NCBI GenBank assembly: GCA_021413885.1
Contig: JAIOPM010000058.1
Location: 31,957-95,956 of the forward strand
From: Planctomycetota bacterium
GTDB taxonomy: Bacteria; Planctomycetota; UBA1135; GCA-002686595
Reading direction: 5' to 3'
DNA: 64,000 nt
Shown here: positions 34,141-41,962 of the stretch, in pieces
How positions within the stretch are numbered: position 1 is the stretch's first letter
How the letters are laid out: each line of letters starts with the position of its first letter
Program-made: the position numbers and the translations under genes
Notes under the pieces: model-generated
The model's input: the letters and a program-made list of their open reading frames with translations, nothing else
The model's database searches: none
What the model was told of the DNA's origin: nothing

Positions 34141-34179
34141 TCGCCTCGCGCGCGGAATCCGCGCTTCTCGGCCAGGCGA
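34141..34179. other. Nested hairpins between the two sigma-fusion genes
   Basis: TCGCCT (34141-34146) pairs with AGGCGA (34174-34179) around an inner GCGCGG/CCGCGC hairpin (34150-34155 with 34159-34164). There is no T-tract, so a terminator is not demonstrated. It could attenuate or stabilise the transcript between the two genes. Confidence 0.3.
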
Positions 34180-34212
34180 TTGCGCCTTGCGGCAAGTGAA
34201 CGGCACGCAAGG

Positions 34213-36744
34213 ATGGATCCGATGCAACCGATCGACGCGGGCCTGGAGCTCGACCGTCAACGCGAGCCGCTGAAGCGACTCGCGTCGGCGTTGTTGGGCG
34301 ACGCGCACGCGGCCGAGGACGTCGTGCAGGAAGCATTCGCGACGGCGCTCGCGCGCGGCGAGCGACCGACCGGGCTCGCAACGTGGCTGCGCACGGTCGT
34401 GCGCAACCTCGCGCTCGATCGCAAGCGCCGCTCGGCGCGGCGCGACGCGCGCGAACGTTCGGCGGCGAGGCACGAGGCGGCAACCGACGGCGATGCGCTC
34501 GAGCGGTTGGAGCTGATCGAGGCCCTCGCGCGCGAGGTGCGTTCGCTCGACGAACCGTTCCGCACGGCGGTGCGCCTGCGCTACTTCGACGGGCTGCGCC
34601 CGAACCAGATCGCGGCGAAGCTCGGCGTACCGCTCGCCACCGTCGATTCGCGCTTGGTGCGCGGGCTCGAGCGGTTGCGCGAACGCCTCGATCGACGCGG
34701 CGGACGCGAGCGTTGGCTCGCGGCGCTCGCGGCCTGGATTCGTCCGGCGAAGGTCCCTTGGATGGAGATCGCGCTGATGAAGACGGTGACGAAACTCGGT
34801 GTCGCGGCCGCGGTGCTCTTGCTCGCGTGGTGGAGTTGGGATGCGTGGAGTTCCGGTGGCGGTTCGGGTTCGAGCGACGCGAGCGCGCGAGCTTCGACGG
34901 CGACGCCGGAGAACGAGCTCGTGAGCACACCGACGGATGCGCAAGCGCGGACGGTGCTCGCTGCCACGGCGCCGACGATCGAGACCGCGACTCCGCGGAC
35001 GCCGCAGCTCGCGGGCATCGTCGTGGATCCCGACGGTCTCTCGATCGCCGAAGTCGAGATCGGTTTCGTCGCCGACGGCGAGAGCGAACCGCGTTCGGCG
35101 CCGCGCGCGAAGAGCGGGAGCGACGGACGCTTTGCGATCGACGACCCCTCGACGTCGGGAGCGCTGCACGCGCTCGGCGAAACGTGGTTCACGCTCGGCG
35201 CGCCTGCGATCGGGCCGCTCGCGTTGCCGTGCGACCGCGTCGTCTGCGTCGTTCCGCGCGCGCCGCTCGCAGGCATCGTCGTCGATCGCGAAGGAGCGCC
35301 GCTCGAAGGCGTGCTCGTCAGCCTCGCGTTCCGTCTGGAATCGTTGCGGCTGCCGATGCCTGCGAGCGATTTGGCTCCCTTCGCTCGCTACGCCACGAGC
35401 GCGCGCGACGGCAGCTACCGCATCGATGATGCGCCGCTGTTCGACGACGGTTGGTTGCGGGCGACTCGCGCCGGGAGCTCGGCGCGGCCCGGTTATTCAT
35501 TGCGCGACGTGCGCGCCGATAACGGCCGCATCGTCTTCCAATACGACCGCACGTACACACGACTGTTGCACGCGCGCGTCGTCGACGAACACGAGCAGCC
35601 GATCGCGGGTGCCTACATCGACGTCGGCCCGAAGGGGCACCACGTCGCCTTTCCCCGAGGGACGTTCGTTCAGGTCCGGAGCGACGCGCGCGGCGAGTTC
35701 GAGTTCCCGGTCTCGGCCGGTTCGACCGACGAGGTCGTCACCGTGGCCGCGGTGGGAAGGCAGAGCGTCAGCGTCGAAGCCACCGGCGATGCGGCGCTCG
35801 ACGCGAGCTGGCCATCGCCGTTCGTGATCCGCCTCGACCGTCGCGCGCTCGCGATCCGCGGTCGCGTGGTCGACGAACGAGGACAACCGCTCACCGACGC
35901 GTGGGTCGATCTCTTCGACCCGACTCCGTGGGGCACCGTGCCCAGAACGGACGATGCGCTCGAGCCGTGGGCCGACTACGCGTGGGAGGAACTCGCGAGC
36001 GGACGGAAGTACTTCGAGCACAGCGCCGTCGGCGGAGACGGCCGCTTCGAAATCGGCGAGCTCGCGCCACGCCCCTATCGCCTGCTCGTGTTCGACGCTC
36101 GGACGCTGCACTGGTCGCTCTCCGAACCGATCGAGGCCGGCGCACAGGACGTCGAGCTCATGATCGACACCTCCGTGCGCCGCGAACGCGTCGCCGGCCG
36201 TGTGATCGACTCGTCGGGCGCGCCCGTCGCGGGCGCGCGGGTTCGACTCGGCGTGACCATGCCGTGGCGACTCGAGGCGTCGGGCGAGACCGCGGAGACC
36301 TCGGGCATGTCCAGCGGCGTGCGAACCGACGAGCGCGGTCGCTTCGAGTTCCTCGGCGTCCACCCCGACGCGATCTACGTCGCCGTCGATCCGCCCGGCA
36401 CGCATTGGGCCGGGAGCTACGAGTTCCTCTCCAGAGCGAAGGACGTCTGCGAGATGGAGATCGTGCTCCCGCGCGTGGCGTTCGTGCGGGTCGAGCTCTC
36501 GACCAACGCGCTGCCTCCGGAGCAAGTGCCGACCGATGTCCTGGCGGTCGACGCTCGCGGTATGTCGTCGAACGGCGGGATCGCCGGCTTGAACTCCTAC
36601 CCCACCTTCGACGGAACCCGTTCCACCGGCGTGTTTCCGCTCGGCGACACCGCGCGCTTCCTGATCGTGCGCAACTACGGCGACAACGTGCTGCGCATCC
36701 CCGTCGAGCTCGAGGCCGGCAAGCTCAACGTGATCCGGCGTTGA
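34213..36744 (+). CDS. ECF sigma factor fused to a transmembrane helix and CnaB-like repeats (copy 2)
   Basis: An 843-residue paralogue of the preceding gene with the same order of parts. Region 2 is at about 14-70 (DAHAAEDVVQEAFATALARG, WLRTVVRNLALDRKRR). Region 4 is at about 100-160 (EPFRTAVRLRYFDGLRPNQI, VPLATVDSRLVRGLERLRE). Then come WLAALAAWI and a helix TKLGVAAAVLLLAWWSWDAW at about 193-212. Repeats begin near 266, 352, 452, 547 and 659 (IRGRVVDERGQPLTDAWV, VAGRVIDSSGAPVAGARV). It ends LNVIRR, like copy 1. AAGG at 34209 sits better for an in-frame ATG at 34222, so the start may be three codons later. It lies 73 bp downstream of copy 1. Sequence divergence is large, so the duplication is old. 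Confidence 0.88.
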   Translation: MDPMQPIDAGLELDRQREPLKRLASALLGDAHAAEDVVQEAFATALARGERPTGLATWLRTVVRNLALDRKRRSARRDARERSAARHEAATDGDALERLELIEALAREVRSLDEPFRTAVRLRYFDGLRPNQIAAKLGVPLATVDSRLVRGLERLRERLDRRGGRERWLAALAAWIRPAKVPWMEIALMKTVTKLGVAAAVLLLAWWSWDAWSSGGGSGSSDASARASTATPENELVSTPTDAQARTVLAATAPTIETATPRTPQLAGIVVDPDGLSIAEVEIGFVADGESEPRSAPRAKSGSDGRFAIDDPSTSGALHALGETWFTLGAPAIGPLALPCDRVVCVVPRAPLAGIVVDREGAPLEGVLVSLAFRLESLRLPMPASDLAPFARYATSARDGSYRIDDAPLFDDGWLRATRAGSSARPGYSLRDVRADNGRIVFQYDRTYTRLLHARVVDEHEQPIAGAYIDVGPKGHHVAFPRGTFVQVRSDARGEFEFPVSAGSTDEVVTVAAVGRQSVSVEATGDAALDASWPSPFVIRLDRRALAIRGRVVDERGQPLTDAWVDLFDPTPWGTVPRTDDALEPWADYAWEELASGRKYFEHSAVGGDGRFEIGELAPRPYRLLVFDARTLHWSLSEPIEAGAQDVELMIDTSVRRERVAGRVIDSSGAPVAGARVRLGVTMPWRLEASGETAETSGMSSGVRTDERGRFEFLGVHPDAIYVAVDPPGTHWAGSYEFLSRAKDVCEMEIVLPRVAFVRVELSTNALPPEQVPTDVLAVDARGMSSNGGIAGLNSYPTFDGTRSTGVFPLGDTARFLIVRNYGDNVLRIPVELEAGKLNVIRR

Positions 36745-36753
36745 ACGATCGGA

Positions 36754-36775
36754 GAGCGCGTTCTTCGACGCGCTC
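36754..36775 (+). terminator. Possible hairpin terminator after the second sigma fusion
   Basis: GAGCGCGT (36754-36761) and ACGCGCTC (36768-36775) form a perfect 8-bp stem with a TCTTCG loop, 9 bp after the stop codon. No T-tract follows, so its strength is uncertain. Confidence 0.4.
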
Positions 36776-36786
36776 GCTCGGAGCTG

Positions 36787-36792
36787 TAGTCT
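36787..36792 (+). promoter_or_regulatory. TAGTCT -10-like element, leaderless geometry, of the M60 gene
   Basis: TAGTCT ends 6 nt before the GTG at 36799, and no Shine-Dalgarno lies between. It follows directly on the hairpin that ends the previous gene. Confidence 0.45.
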
Positions 36793-36798
36793 CTCTGC

Positions 36799-39000
36799 GT
36801 GAGCGTCCGGTTCGCGTGGTCGGCGTTCGTGGCGGGCGTCGTCGTGCTCGCCGCTCCCGTCGTCGCTCAAGAGCGCGGTGATCTCGAAGCGTTGCTCGAC
36901 GGCGTGCGCTCGATCGCGGCGCCCGGGATTCCCGGCGCGCTCGCGGTGTTCGGCGACCGCGCGTTCCCCGTCGTCGTCGGACGCGTCGACGAAGTGCGGC
37001 TCGGGGCGGCGGTCGCGGCGGCGCGCGTCGAGAGCGGACGCGTCGTCGTCTTCGGCCACTCCGGTTACGCGTCGACCGACGCACTGCGCGCGGGCGACAC
37101 GACCATCCTCGTGCGCAACGCGGTGAAGTGGCTCGCGCCGAAACTCGAGCATCCGCGTATCGGCGCGGTCGGTGGTTGGGCCGCGGCGCTGCGGGTCGCG
37201 GGTTTCACGCCGCGCGAGCTCCACGGCCGCGACGCGTACGCGGCGCTCGATCAGGTCGACGTCGTCGCGACGCCGTTGCTCTCGCTCTCCGACGAAGAGA
37301 TGCAGCGCGTCGCGGAGTTCGTCGAACGCGGCGGCGCGTTGCTCGGCGCGGACACCGGTTGGGGTTGGCAGCAGCTCGCGGAGCACGAGCGGCTCGAAAC
37401 GCAACCGATCCAACGTTGGCTCGCGCTGCACGGGCTCGCGTTCACGACGGCGTACGTCGAACGCACCAGCGAAGTCGGCTTCACGGTCGAAGGCGCGCCG
37501 GCGCGGACGTGGAACGGCGAGCACGCGCTCGACCTGCTGGTCGCCTCCGCGTCGAAGACGAAGACTTCCGCGGCGGAACTCGCCGATGCGGCGTGGGCCG
37601 TGTCGTTCGCCGCGCGCGCGCAGCCCGACGTCGAGACGCCGTTCGGCGCGCGGCTCGGGCGGCTCGTCCGCGAGCACGAGCGCGAAATCGCGGCGACCGA
37701 TGCGAAACCGCTCGGCGCCGATCGGCCGCTGCTGCGCGCCCTCGCCGCGGCGCAGTCGCTGAAGCTCGCGCGCACCGCTCCCGACTCGACGCGCGCGCAT
37801 CCGGCCGCGGCGGATTTTCCGGGCGCGGTGACGGCCGACAGCGTCATGCAGTCGCTCGACGTCGACACATCGATCGGCGGTTGGCATTCGACCGGACTGT
37901 GGGCGAATCCCGGCGCGCGCGTCGCGGTGCAACTCGGGACCGAGGCGGTCGCGGCCGGGCTCGCGGTGCGCATCGGTTGTCATGCCGACGAGCTCTGGCC
38001 CGACGAGACGTGGCGCCGCATGCCCGCGATCACGCGCGAGTTCGCGCTCGACGCCGCGAGCACCACCGCGGCGAACGCGTTCGGCGGTCTCGTCTACGTC
38101 GTCGTGCCGCCGAACTGCAAGGCCGGCCGCGTGCGGCTCGTCGTGCGCGGCGCGATCCCGGCGCCGTACTTCGAACTCGGGACGACGAGCAACGAGGATT
38201 GGCGCACGATCCGCAAGCGACCGGGTCCGTGGGCGGAACTCGCGAGCCGTCGCCTCGTCATCACCGTGCCGTCGCGCGTGATCCGCGAGCTCGACGATCC
38301 GAAATCGTTGATGGTGTTCTGGGATCGCGTGCTCGACGCACAGGCCGAACTCGCCGCGATTCCGTCGGCGCGCGCGACGCCGGAACGCTTCGTTCTCGAT
38401 CGCCAGATCAGCGTCGGCTACATGCACTCGGGTTACCCGATCATGGCCCACCTCGACGTCGCCGAGCTCGTCGTCGACCGCGAACGGCTCGCGACGGGCG
38501 CGGAGATCTGGGGCTTCGTCCATGAGCTCGGCCACAACCTGCAAGTCGAGGATTGGACGTTCGAGGGCACCGATGAGGTCACCAACAATCTCTTCGCGCT
38601 CTACGCGATCGAGAAGACGTGCGAGTTGGCGCCCGGTCATCACGGACACGAGCACGTCGACACGCCGCCGTCGCTCGAAGCGCACCTCGCGAGCGGCGCG
38701 AAGTTCGAGAACTGGAGTGCCGATCCGTTCCTCGCGTTGCAGACGTACCTGAAGGTCCGCGACGCGTTCGGTTGGGAGCCGTTCCGCGCCGTGTTCGCCC
38801 AGTACGTGGTGCTCGCCGACGCCGAGCGTCCGAAGAGCGACGCCGAGAAGCGCGATCAATGGATCGTGCGTCTGAGCCGCGCGGTCGGGCGCAACCTCGC
38901 GCCGTATTTCGAGGCATGGGGCGTCGCGCCGTCGGAGGACGCGCGGCGGTCGCTCGCCGAATTGCCGCCGTGGATGCCCGAGGATTGGCCGAAGCGTTGA
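36799..39000 (+). CDS. Exported M60-family (gluzincin) metallopeptidase
   Basis: A 733-residue exported protease with a signal peptide at 1-23 (AGVVVLAAPVVAQ). An N-terminal glutamine-amidotransferase-like flavodoxin fold (about 30-210, VVFGHSGYASTDAL, LLGADTGWGWQQ) resembles that of TCAF/M60-like proteins. The catalytic zinc site is WGFVHELGHNLQ, with His575, Glu576 and His579, followed by EVTNNLFALYA, which holds the expected third-ligand acidic residue. Characterised M60-like proteases cut mucin-type O-glycoproteins. A similar activity on marine or host glycoproteins, alongside the fucosidases here, is plausible. It begins with GTG, probably leaderless, and is convergent with the SGNH hydrolase gene. 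Confidence 0.88.
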   Translation: MSVRFAWSAFVAGVVVLAAPVVAQERGDLEALLDGVRSIAAPGIPGALAVFGDRAFPVVVGRVDEVRLGAAVAAARVESGRVVVFGHSGYASTDALRAGDTTILVRNAVKWLAPKLEHPRIGAVGGWAAALRVAGFTPRELHGRDAYAALDQVDVVATPLLSLSDEEMQRVAEFVERGGALLGADTGWGWQQLAEHERLETQPIQRWLALHGLAFTTAYVERTSEVGFTVEGAPARTWNGEHALDLLVASASKTKTSAAELADAAWAVSFAARAQPDVETPFGARLGRLVREHEREIAATDAKPLGADRPLLRALAAAQSLKLARTAPDSTRAHPAAADFPGAVTADSVMQSLDVDTSIGGWHSTGLWANPGARVAVQLGTEAVAAGLAVRIGCHADELWPDETWRRMPAITREFALDAASTTAANAFGGLVYVVVPPNCKAGRVRLVVRGAIPAPYFELGTTSNEDWRTIRKRPGPWAELASRRLVITVPSRVIRELDDPKSLMVFWDRVLDAQAELAAIPSARATPERFVLDRQISVGYMHSGYPIMAHLDVAELVVDRERLATGAEIWGFVHELGHNLQVEDWTFEGTDEVTNNLFALYAIEKTCELAPGHHGHEHVDTPPSLEAHLASGAKFENWSADPFLALQTYLKVRDAFGWEPFRAVFAQYVVLADAERPKSDAEKRDQWIVRLSRAVGRNLAPYFEAWGVAPSEDARRSLAELPPWMPEDWPKR

Positions 39001-39004
39001 GCCT

Positions 39005-39763
39005 TCAGGGGCCGACGAGTTCGGCGACCTTCGCGTCGATCGCGCTCGCCCACAGCTCGTAGCCCGCGGGCGAGAGGTGCAGGAAGTCGGGCATGATCTC
39101 CTTCGCGATCGCGCCCTTCGCGTCGACGAACTTCGCGCCGAGGTCGAGGTAGACGACGTCCTTGCCGTCCGCGCACTTCGAGAAGAGCTCGCTCGCCTTC
39201 GCATTCTTCTCGCGCTGAGCGTTGGGTTCCGCGCCGCGCGGGAAGATCGCGAGCAACAGGACCCTCGTCTTGGGCAACTTCGCGCGCAGCGACGCGACGA
39301 TCGCCTTGACGCCGTCGGCGATCTCTTCAGGCGTGTTGTCGGCGCCGTTCGAATTGTTGGTGCCGATCATCACGACGACGCACTTCGGCGTGAGCTTCTT
39401 CTCGCCGCCCGCGTTCAATGCGTCGAACGAGGAGTGATCCAAGCGCCACAGCACATGCTGCGTACGATCGCCGCTGAAGCCGAGGTTGATCGGCTTCCAG
39501 CGTTCGAAGTGCTTCGCCCACGCCTCGCGGCCCTCGCCCTCCCAGCCTTGCGTGATCGAATCGCCGAGGAAGAGCAGCGCGCTGTCGCCCGCGGCCAGGC
39601 GAACTCCAGAATGTTCGAAGCGCTCCTTCCACCAGTCTTCGCCGAGGCGCTCGGCGGGAGCGAGGGCGCTGTGAAGTTTGGGCGCTTCCTTGGGCGTCGG
39701 CGTTTGGGGCGCTTGCGGCGCGAAGAACAGAGCGGCGAGTGTCAGACCGATCGATGCGTTCAT
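39005..39763 (-). CDS. Exported SGNH/GDSL hydrolase
   Basis: A 252-residue esterase-fold protein with an N-terminal signal (about 1-19) and the four SGNH blocks: LFLGDSITQGW with nucleophile Ser69, INLGFSGDRTQH with the oxyanion Gly, VMIGTNNSNG with Asn, and MPDFLHLSPAGY with the catalytic Asp/His pair. It resembles the platelet-activating-factor acetylhydrolase-like subgroup that in polysaccharide clusters often removes acetyl groups from glycans. It is the last gene of the operon, 19 bp after the rhamnose mutarotase gene, so a carbohydrate esterase role is likely but the substrate is unknown. Confidence 0.9.
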   Translation of the reverse strand: MNASIGLTLAALFFAPQAPQTPTPKEAPKLHSALAPAERLGEDWWKERFEHSGVRLAAGDSALLFLGDSITQGWEGEGREAWAKHFERWKPINLGFSGDRTQHVLWRLDHSSFDALNAGGEKKLTPKCVVVMIGTNNSNGADNTPEEIADGVKAIVASLRAKLPKTRVLLLAIFPRGAEPNAQREKNAKASELFSKCADGKDVVYLDLGAKFVDAKGAIAKEIMPDFLHLSPAGYELWASAIDAKVAELVGP

Positions 39764-39782
39764 GGGGTTTCCTCTCCTCGTC

Positions 39783-40121
39783 TCAATCGCAGTGGAAGAC
39801 TTCGTCCATCGTCGCCCACCACTCGCCTTCGGCGCGCGAGGCGAGAGGCTCTTGGCACGGAGCCGTCAGCTTCCACCACGCCTGCGTCGCGGGATCGGCC
39901 GCCAGCTTGCGTTGGTCGGCTGCGAAATCCGAGCCCGTGTACTCGAAGTACGCGAAGAGGTACGGCTCGCCGTCGTCGAGGCGCTTCACGAAGATCGAGT
40001 AGTTGCGCAGGTTGCACGCGCGGATCGTCGCGAGCACGGCGGGCGGGACCTCGGCGTGCAGACGGCGGTACTCGTCGACTTGGTTCTCGCGCAGACGAAT
40101 CACCGAGCCGTAGCGCTTCAT
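39783..40121 (-). CDS. rhaM: L-rhamnose mutarotase family protein
   Basis: A 112-residue dimeric ferredoxin-like protein of the RhaM/DUF718 family. It has the start MKRYGSVIRLRENQVDEYRR, then LHAEVPPAVLATI, NLRNYSIFV, LFAYFEYTG and the C-terminal WWATMDEVFHCD. The tyrosine, histidine and tryptophan positions used for sugar binding are present. It interconverts anomers of L-rhamnose or a related 6-deoxysugar such as L-fucose. The ATG overlaps the stop of the upstream TIM-barrel gene. It has no signal peptide, unlike its upstream neighbours. Confidence 0.88.
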   Translation of the reverse strand: MKRYGSVIRLRENQVDEYRRLHAEVPPAVLATIRACNLRNYSIFVKRLDDGEPYLFAYFEYTGSDFAADQRKLAADPATQAWWKLTAPCQEPLASRAEGEWWATMDEVFHCD

Positions 40122-41002
40122 ACGTCGCAGAGCTCGATCGCTTGCCCAAGCGACTTCAGCGGATCGCGCGCCGGTACGAATTCGTGCGCGACGAAGCCGG
40201 TGAAGCCGGTCTCGACGATCGCCTTCATCACTGCGGGGTAGTGGATCTCTTGAGTTCCGTCGATCTCGTTGCGGCCCGGCACGCCGCCGGTGTGGTAGTG
40301 GCCGATCCACTGCTTGTTCTCGCGGAGGCGTGCGATCAAGTCGCCCTCCATGATCTGCACGTGATAGAGGTCGTAGAGAATCTTCAAGCGCGGCGAGCCG
40401 ACCTGCTTGCAGATCTCGACGCCGAGCGACGTGTGATCGAACTGGTAGTCGCCGTGGTCGTGGCGGCTGTTCAGGTATTCGAGTTGGAGCGTGACACCCA
40501 GTTTCTCCGCGAGCGGCGTGAGCCGCTTCAAGCCGGTCACGCAGTTCTTGATCCCGTCGGCCTCGCTCTGACCGTCGCGGTTGCCGGTGAAGACGATCAG
40601 GTTCGGGAGCTTCAGCGCCGCCGCCTTCGCGAGCATCGGCTCGGCGCGCTTCACGAGTTCGTCGTGGTGCTCGACGCGGTTCCAACCCTTGGTGATGCCG
40701 CCCGGTCCGTTGCACATCGAGCACGTCAGGCCGAACTTCGCCGGCACCTCCCACTCGTTCTCGTCGAGCAGGTCGACGCCGACGCCGCCGAGCGCAGCGA
40801 CGTTGCGGCAGAGTTCCTCGAGCGTCATCCCGCCATAGCACCAGCGCGATGCGGACTGACGGATGCGGCCGGTGCGTTTCGTCTGCGCACTCGCGCTCGC
40901 GGGCGATGCCATCGCACCGCCGCCGAGCGCGACGCTCGCCGCGGTGAGTGCAGCGGCTCCGCGAACGAAGAAGCGACGGTCGAGTGACTTCGAAGTGTCC
41001 AT
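40118..41002 (-). CDS. Tat-exported TIM-barrel protein, hydroxypyruvate-isomerase-like
   Basis: A 294-residue protein. A twin-arginine signal (DRRFFVRGAAALTAASVALG, residues 8-27) precedes an AP-endonuclease-2/xylose-isomerase-type barrel: SRWCYGGMTLEELC, TCSMCNGPGG, LPNLIVFTGNRDGQ, LQLEYLNSRHDHGDY, ILYDLYHVQIMEGD, IGHYHTGGVPGRNEID, FVAHEFVPARDP. The glutamate, aspartate and histidine metal ligands are visible (LEYLN, YDLYH, AHEF). Hydroxypyruvate isomerase is the nearest named group, but planctomycete members are exported and their substrate is unknown. ATG 41002 has GGAG upstream. It is coupled to rhaM by ATGA. Confidence 0.87.
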   Translation of the reverse strand: MDTSKSLDRRFFVRGAAALTAASVALGGGAMASPASASAQTKRTGRIRQSASRWCYGGMTLEELCRNVAALGGVGVDLLDENEWEVPAKFGLTCSMCNGPGGITKGWNRVEHHDELVKRAEPMLAKAAALKLPNLIVFTGNRDGQSEADGIKNCVTGLKRLTPLAEKLGVTLQLEYLNSRHDHGDYQFDHTSLGVEICKQVGSPRLKILYDLYHVQIMEGDLIARLRENKQWIGHYHTGGVPGRNEIDGTQEIHYPAVMKAIVETGFTGFVAHEFVPARDPLKSLGQAIELCDV

Positions 41003-41040
41003 GCGAGAACTCCGACGGGATGAGGAGACGCGAGCGAGAC

Positions 41041-41958
41041 TCAGGAGTGCAGCAGTCGATCCATTTGCTCGGCCACTTGCTTCAAGCGCTTGCGATCGCC
41101 GCCGCCGACCTCGGCGGTCGCCCAACGTCGACGCGGATCGATCGCGTAACCGCTCTCGTCGAGCGCTGCCATCACCGCGGGATAGTTCGCGTCGCCGTCT
41201 CCGAGTTCGACGTCGAAACCGGCCCAACGACCCTCCGCGTCGCGCTTCTTGCGGCTGTAGTCCTTGACGTGCAGCTTTGCGATCCGAGGCCCCAAGATGC
41301 GCACCCACTGATCGGGATAGCCGTACGCGACGACGTTGCCGATGTCGAAGTGGAAGCGGACGATCGGATCGCCGAACGCGTCGACGTAGGCCGCGGCTTC
41401 GATCGGCGAGAGCAGGAAATCGTTCCACACGTTCTCGATCGCGATCTCGACGCGGAGCTCACGCGCGAGCGGCACGCACTTCGCGATCTCGGTCAACGAA
41501 CGCTTCCACGCCGAGTCGTAGGTGAGCTTCGCGTTGACCACCGCGGGCACGACCAACACCGACTGCGCGCCGTAGCGCTTCGCGTCGCGCAGTGCGATCT
41601 CGAGCGCCTCGACGCTGCGCGCACGCTGCTTCTCGTCGTCGGAGTTGAACGGGTCGGACCAGTGCTTCGAATGGACGAGCCCGTTGATCACGAGCCCGCT
41701 CTTGTCCCGCGCGGCGAGGATCTCGTCGTGGTCGAGCGCGTGCGGGCTGTCCATCTCGATGCCGTCGAAGCCGAGGTCGCGCAGGAGCTGGAACTTCTCC
41801 GCGAGCGTCTTCCCCTCCTCGACCATGCCGATGCCGACGGCCTTGCGCAGCGTGCGCTTGCGCGGCGCATCCTGAGCCGGCGCGAGCCGCGCCAACGCGC
41901 TCGCCGCGACGAGCGCTCCGCCCGCCGCCAACACGCCGCGTCGATCGAACGACTGCAT
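41041..41958 (-). CDS. Tat-exported sugar phosphate isomerase/epimerase-like protein
   Basis: A 305-residue protein with a twin-arginine signal (SFDRRGVLAAGGALVAASAL, 3-22) and a xylose-isomerase-like TIM barrel: LLRDLGFDGIEMDSPHALDH, IAIENVWNDFLLSPIEA, VRFHFDIGNVVAYGYPDQW, IAKLHVKDYSRKK and ATAEVGGGD. The metal-ligand pattern Glu/Asp/His/Glu is intact. It lies between the Gfo/Idh gene (4 bp upstream) and the second barrel protein (38 bp downstream), so the two barrels and the oxidoreductase probably act in one extracytoplasmic sugar-modifying route. The reaction is unknown; 3-keto-sugar epimerisation or hydrolysis is one possibility. Confidence 0.87.
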   Translation of the reverse strand: MQSFDRRGVLAAGGALVAASALARLAPAQDAPRKRTLRKAVGIGMVEEGKTLAEKFQLLRDLGFDGIEMDSPHALDHDEILAARDKSGLVINGLVHSKHWSDPFNSDDEKQRARSVEALEIALRDAKRYGAQSVLVVPAVVNAKLTYDSAWKRSLTEIAKCVPLARELRVEIAIENVWNDFLLSPIEAAAYVDAFGDPIVRFHFDIGNVVAYGYPDQWVRILGPRIAKLHVKDYSRKKRDAEGRWAGFDVELGDGDANYPAVMAALDESGYAIDPRRRWATAEVGGGDRKRLKQVAEQMDRLLHS

Positions 41959-41962
41959 GGCG

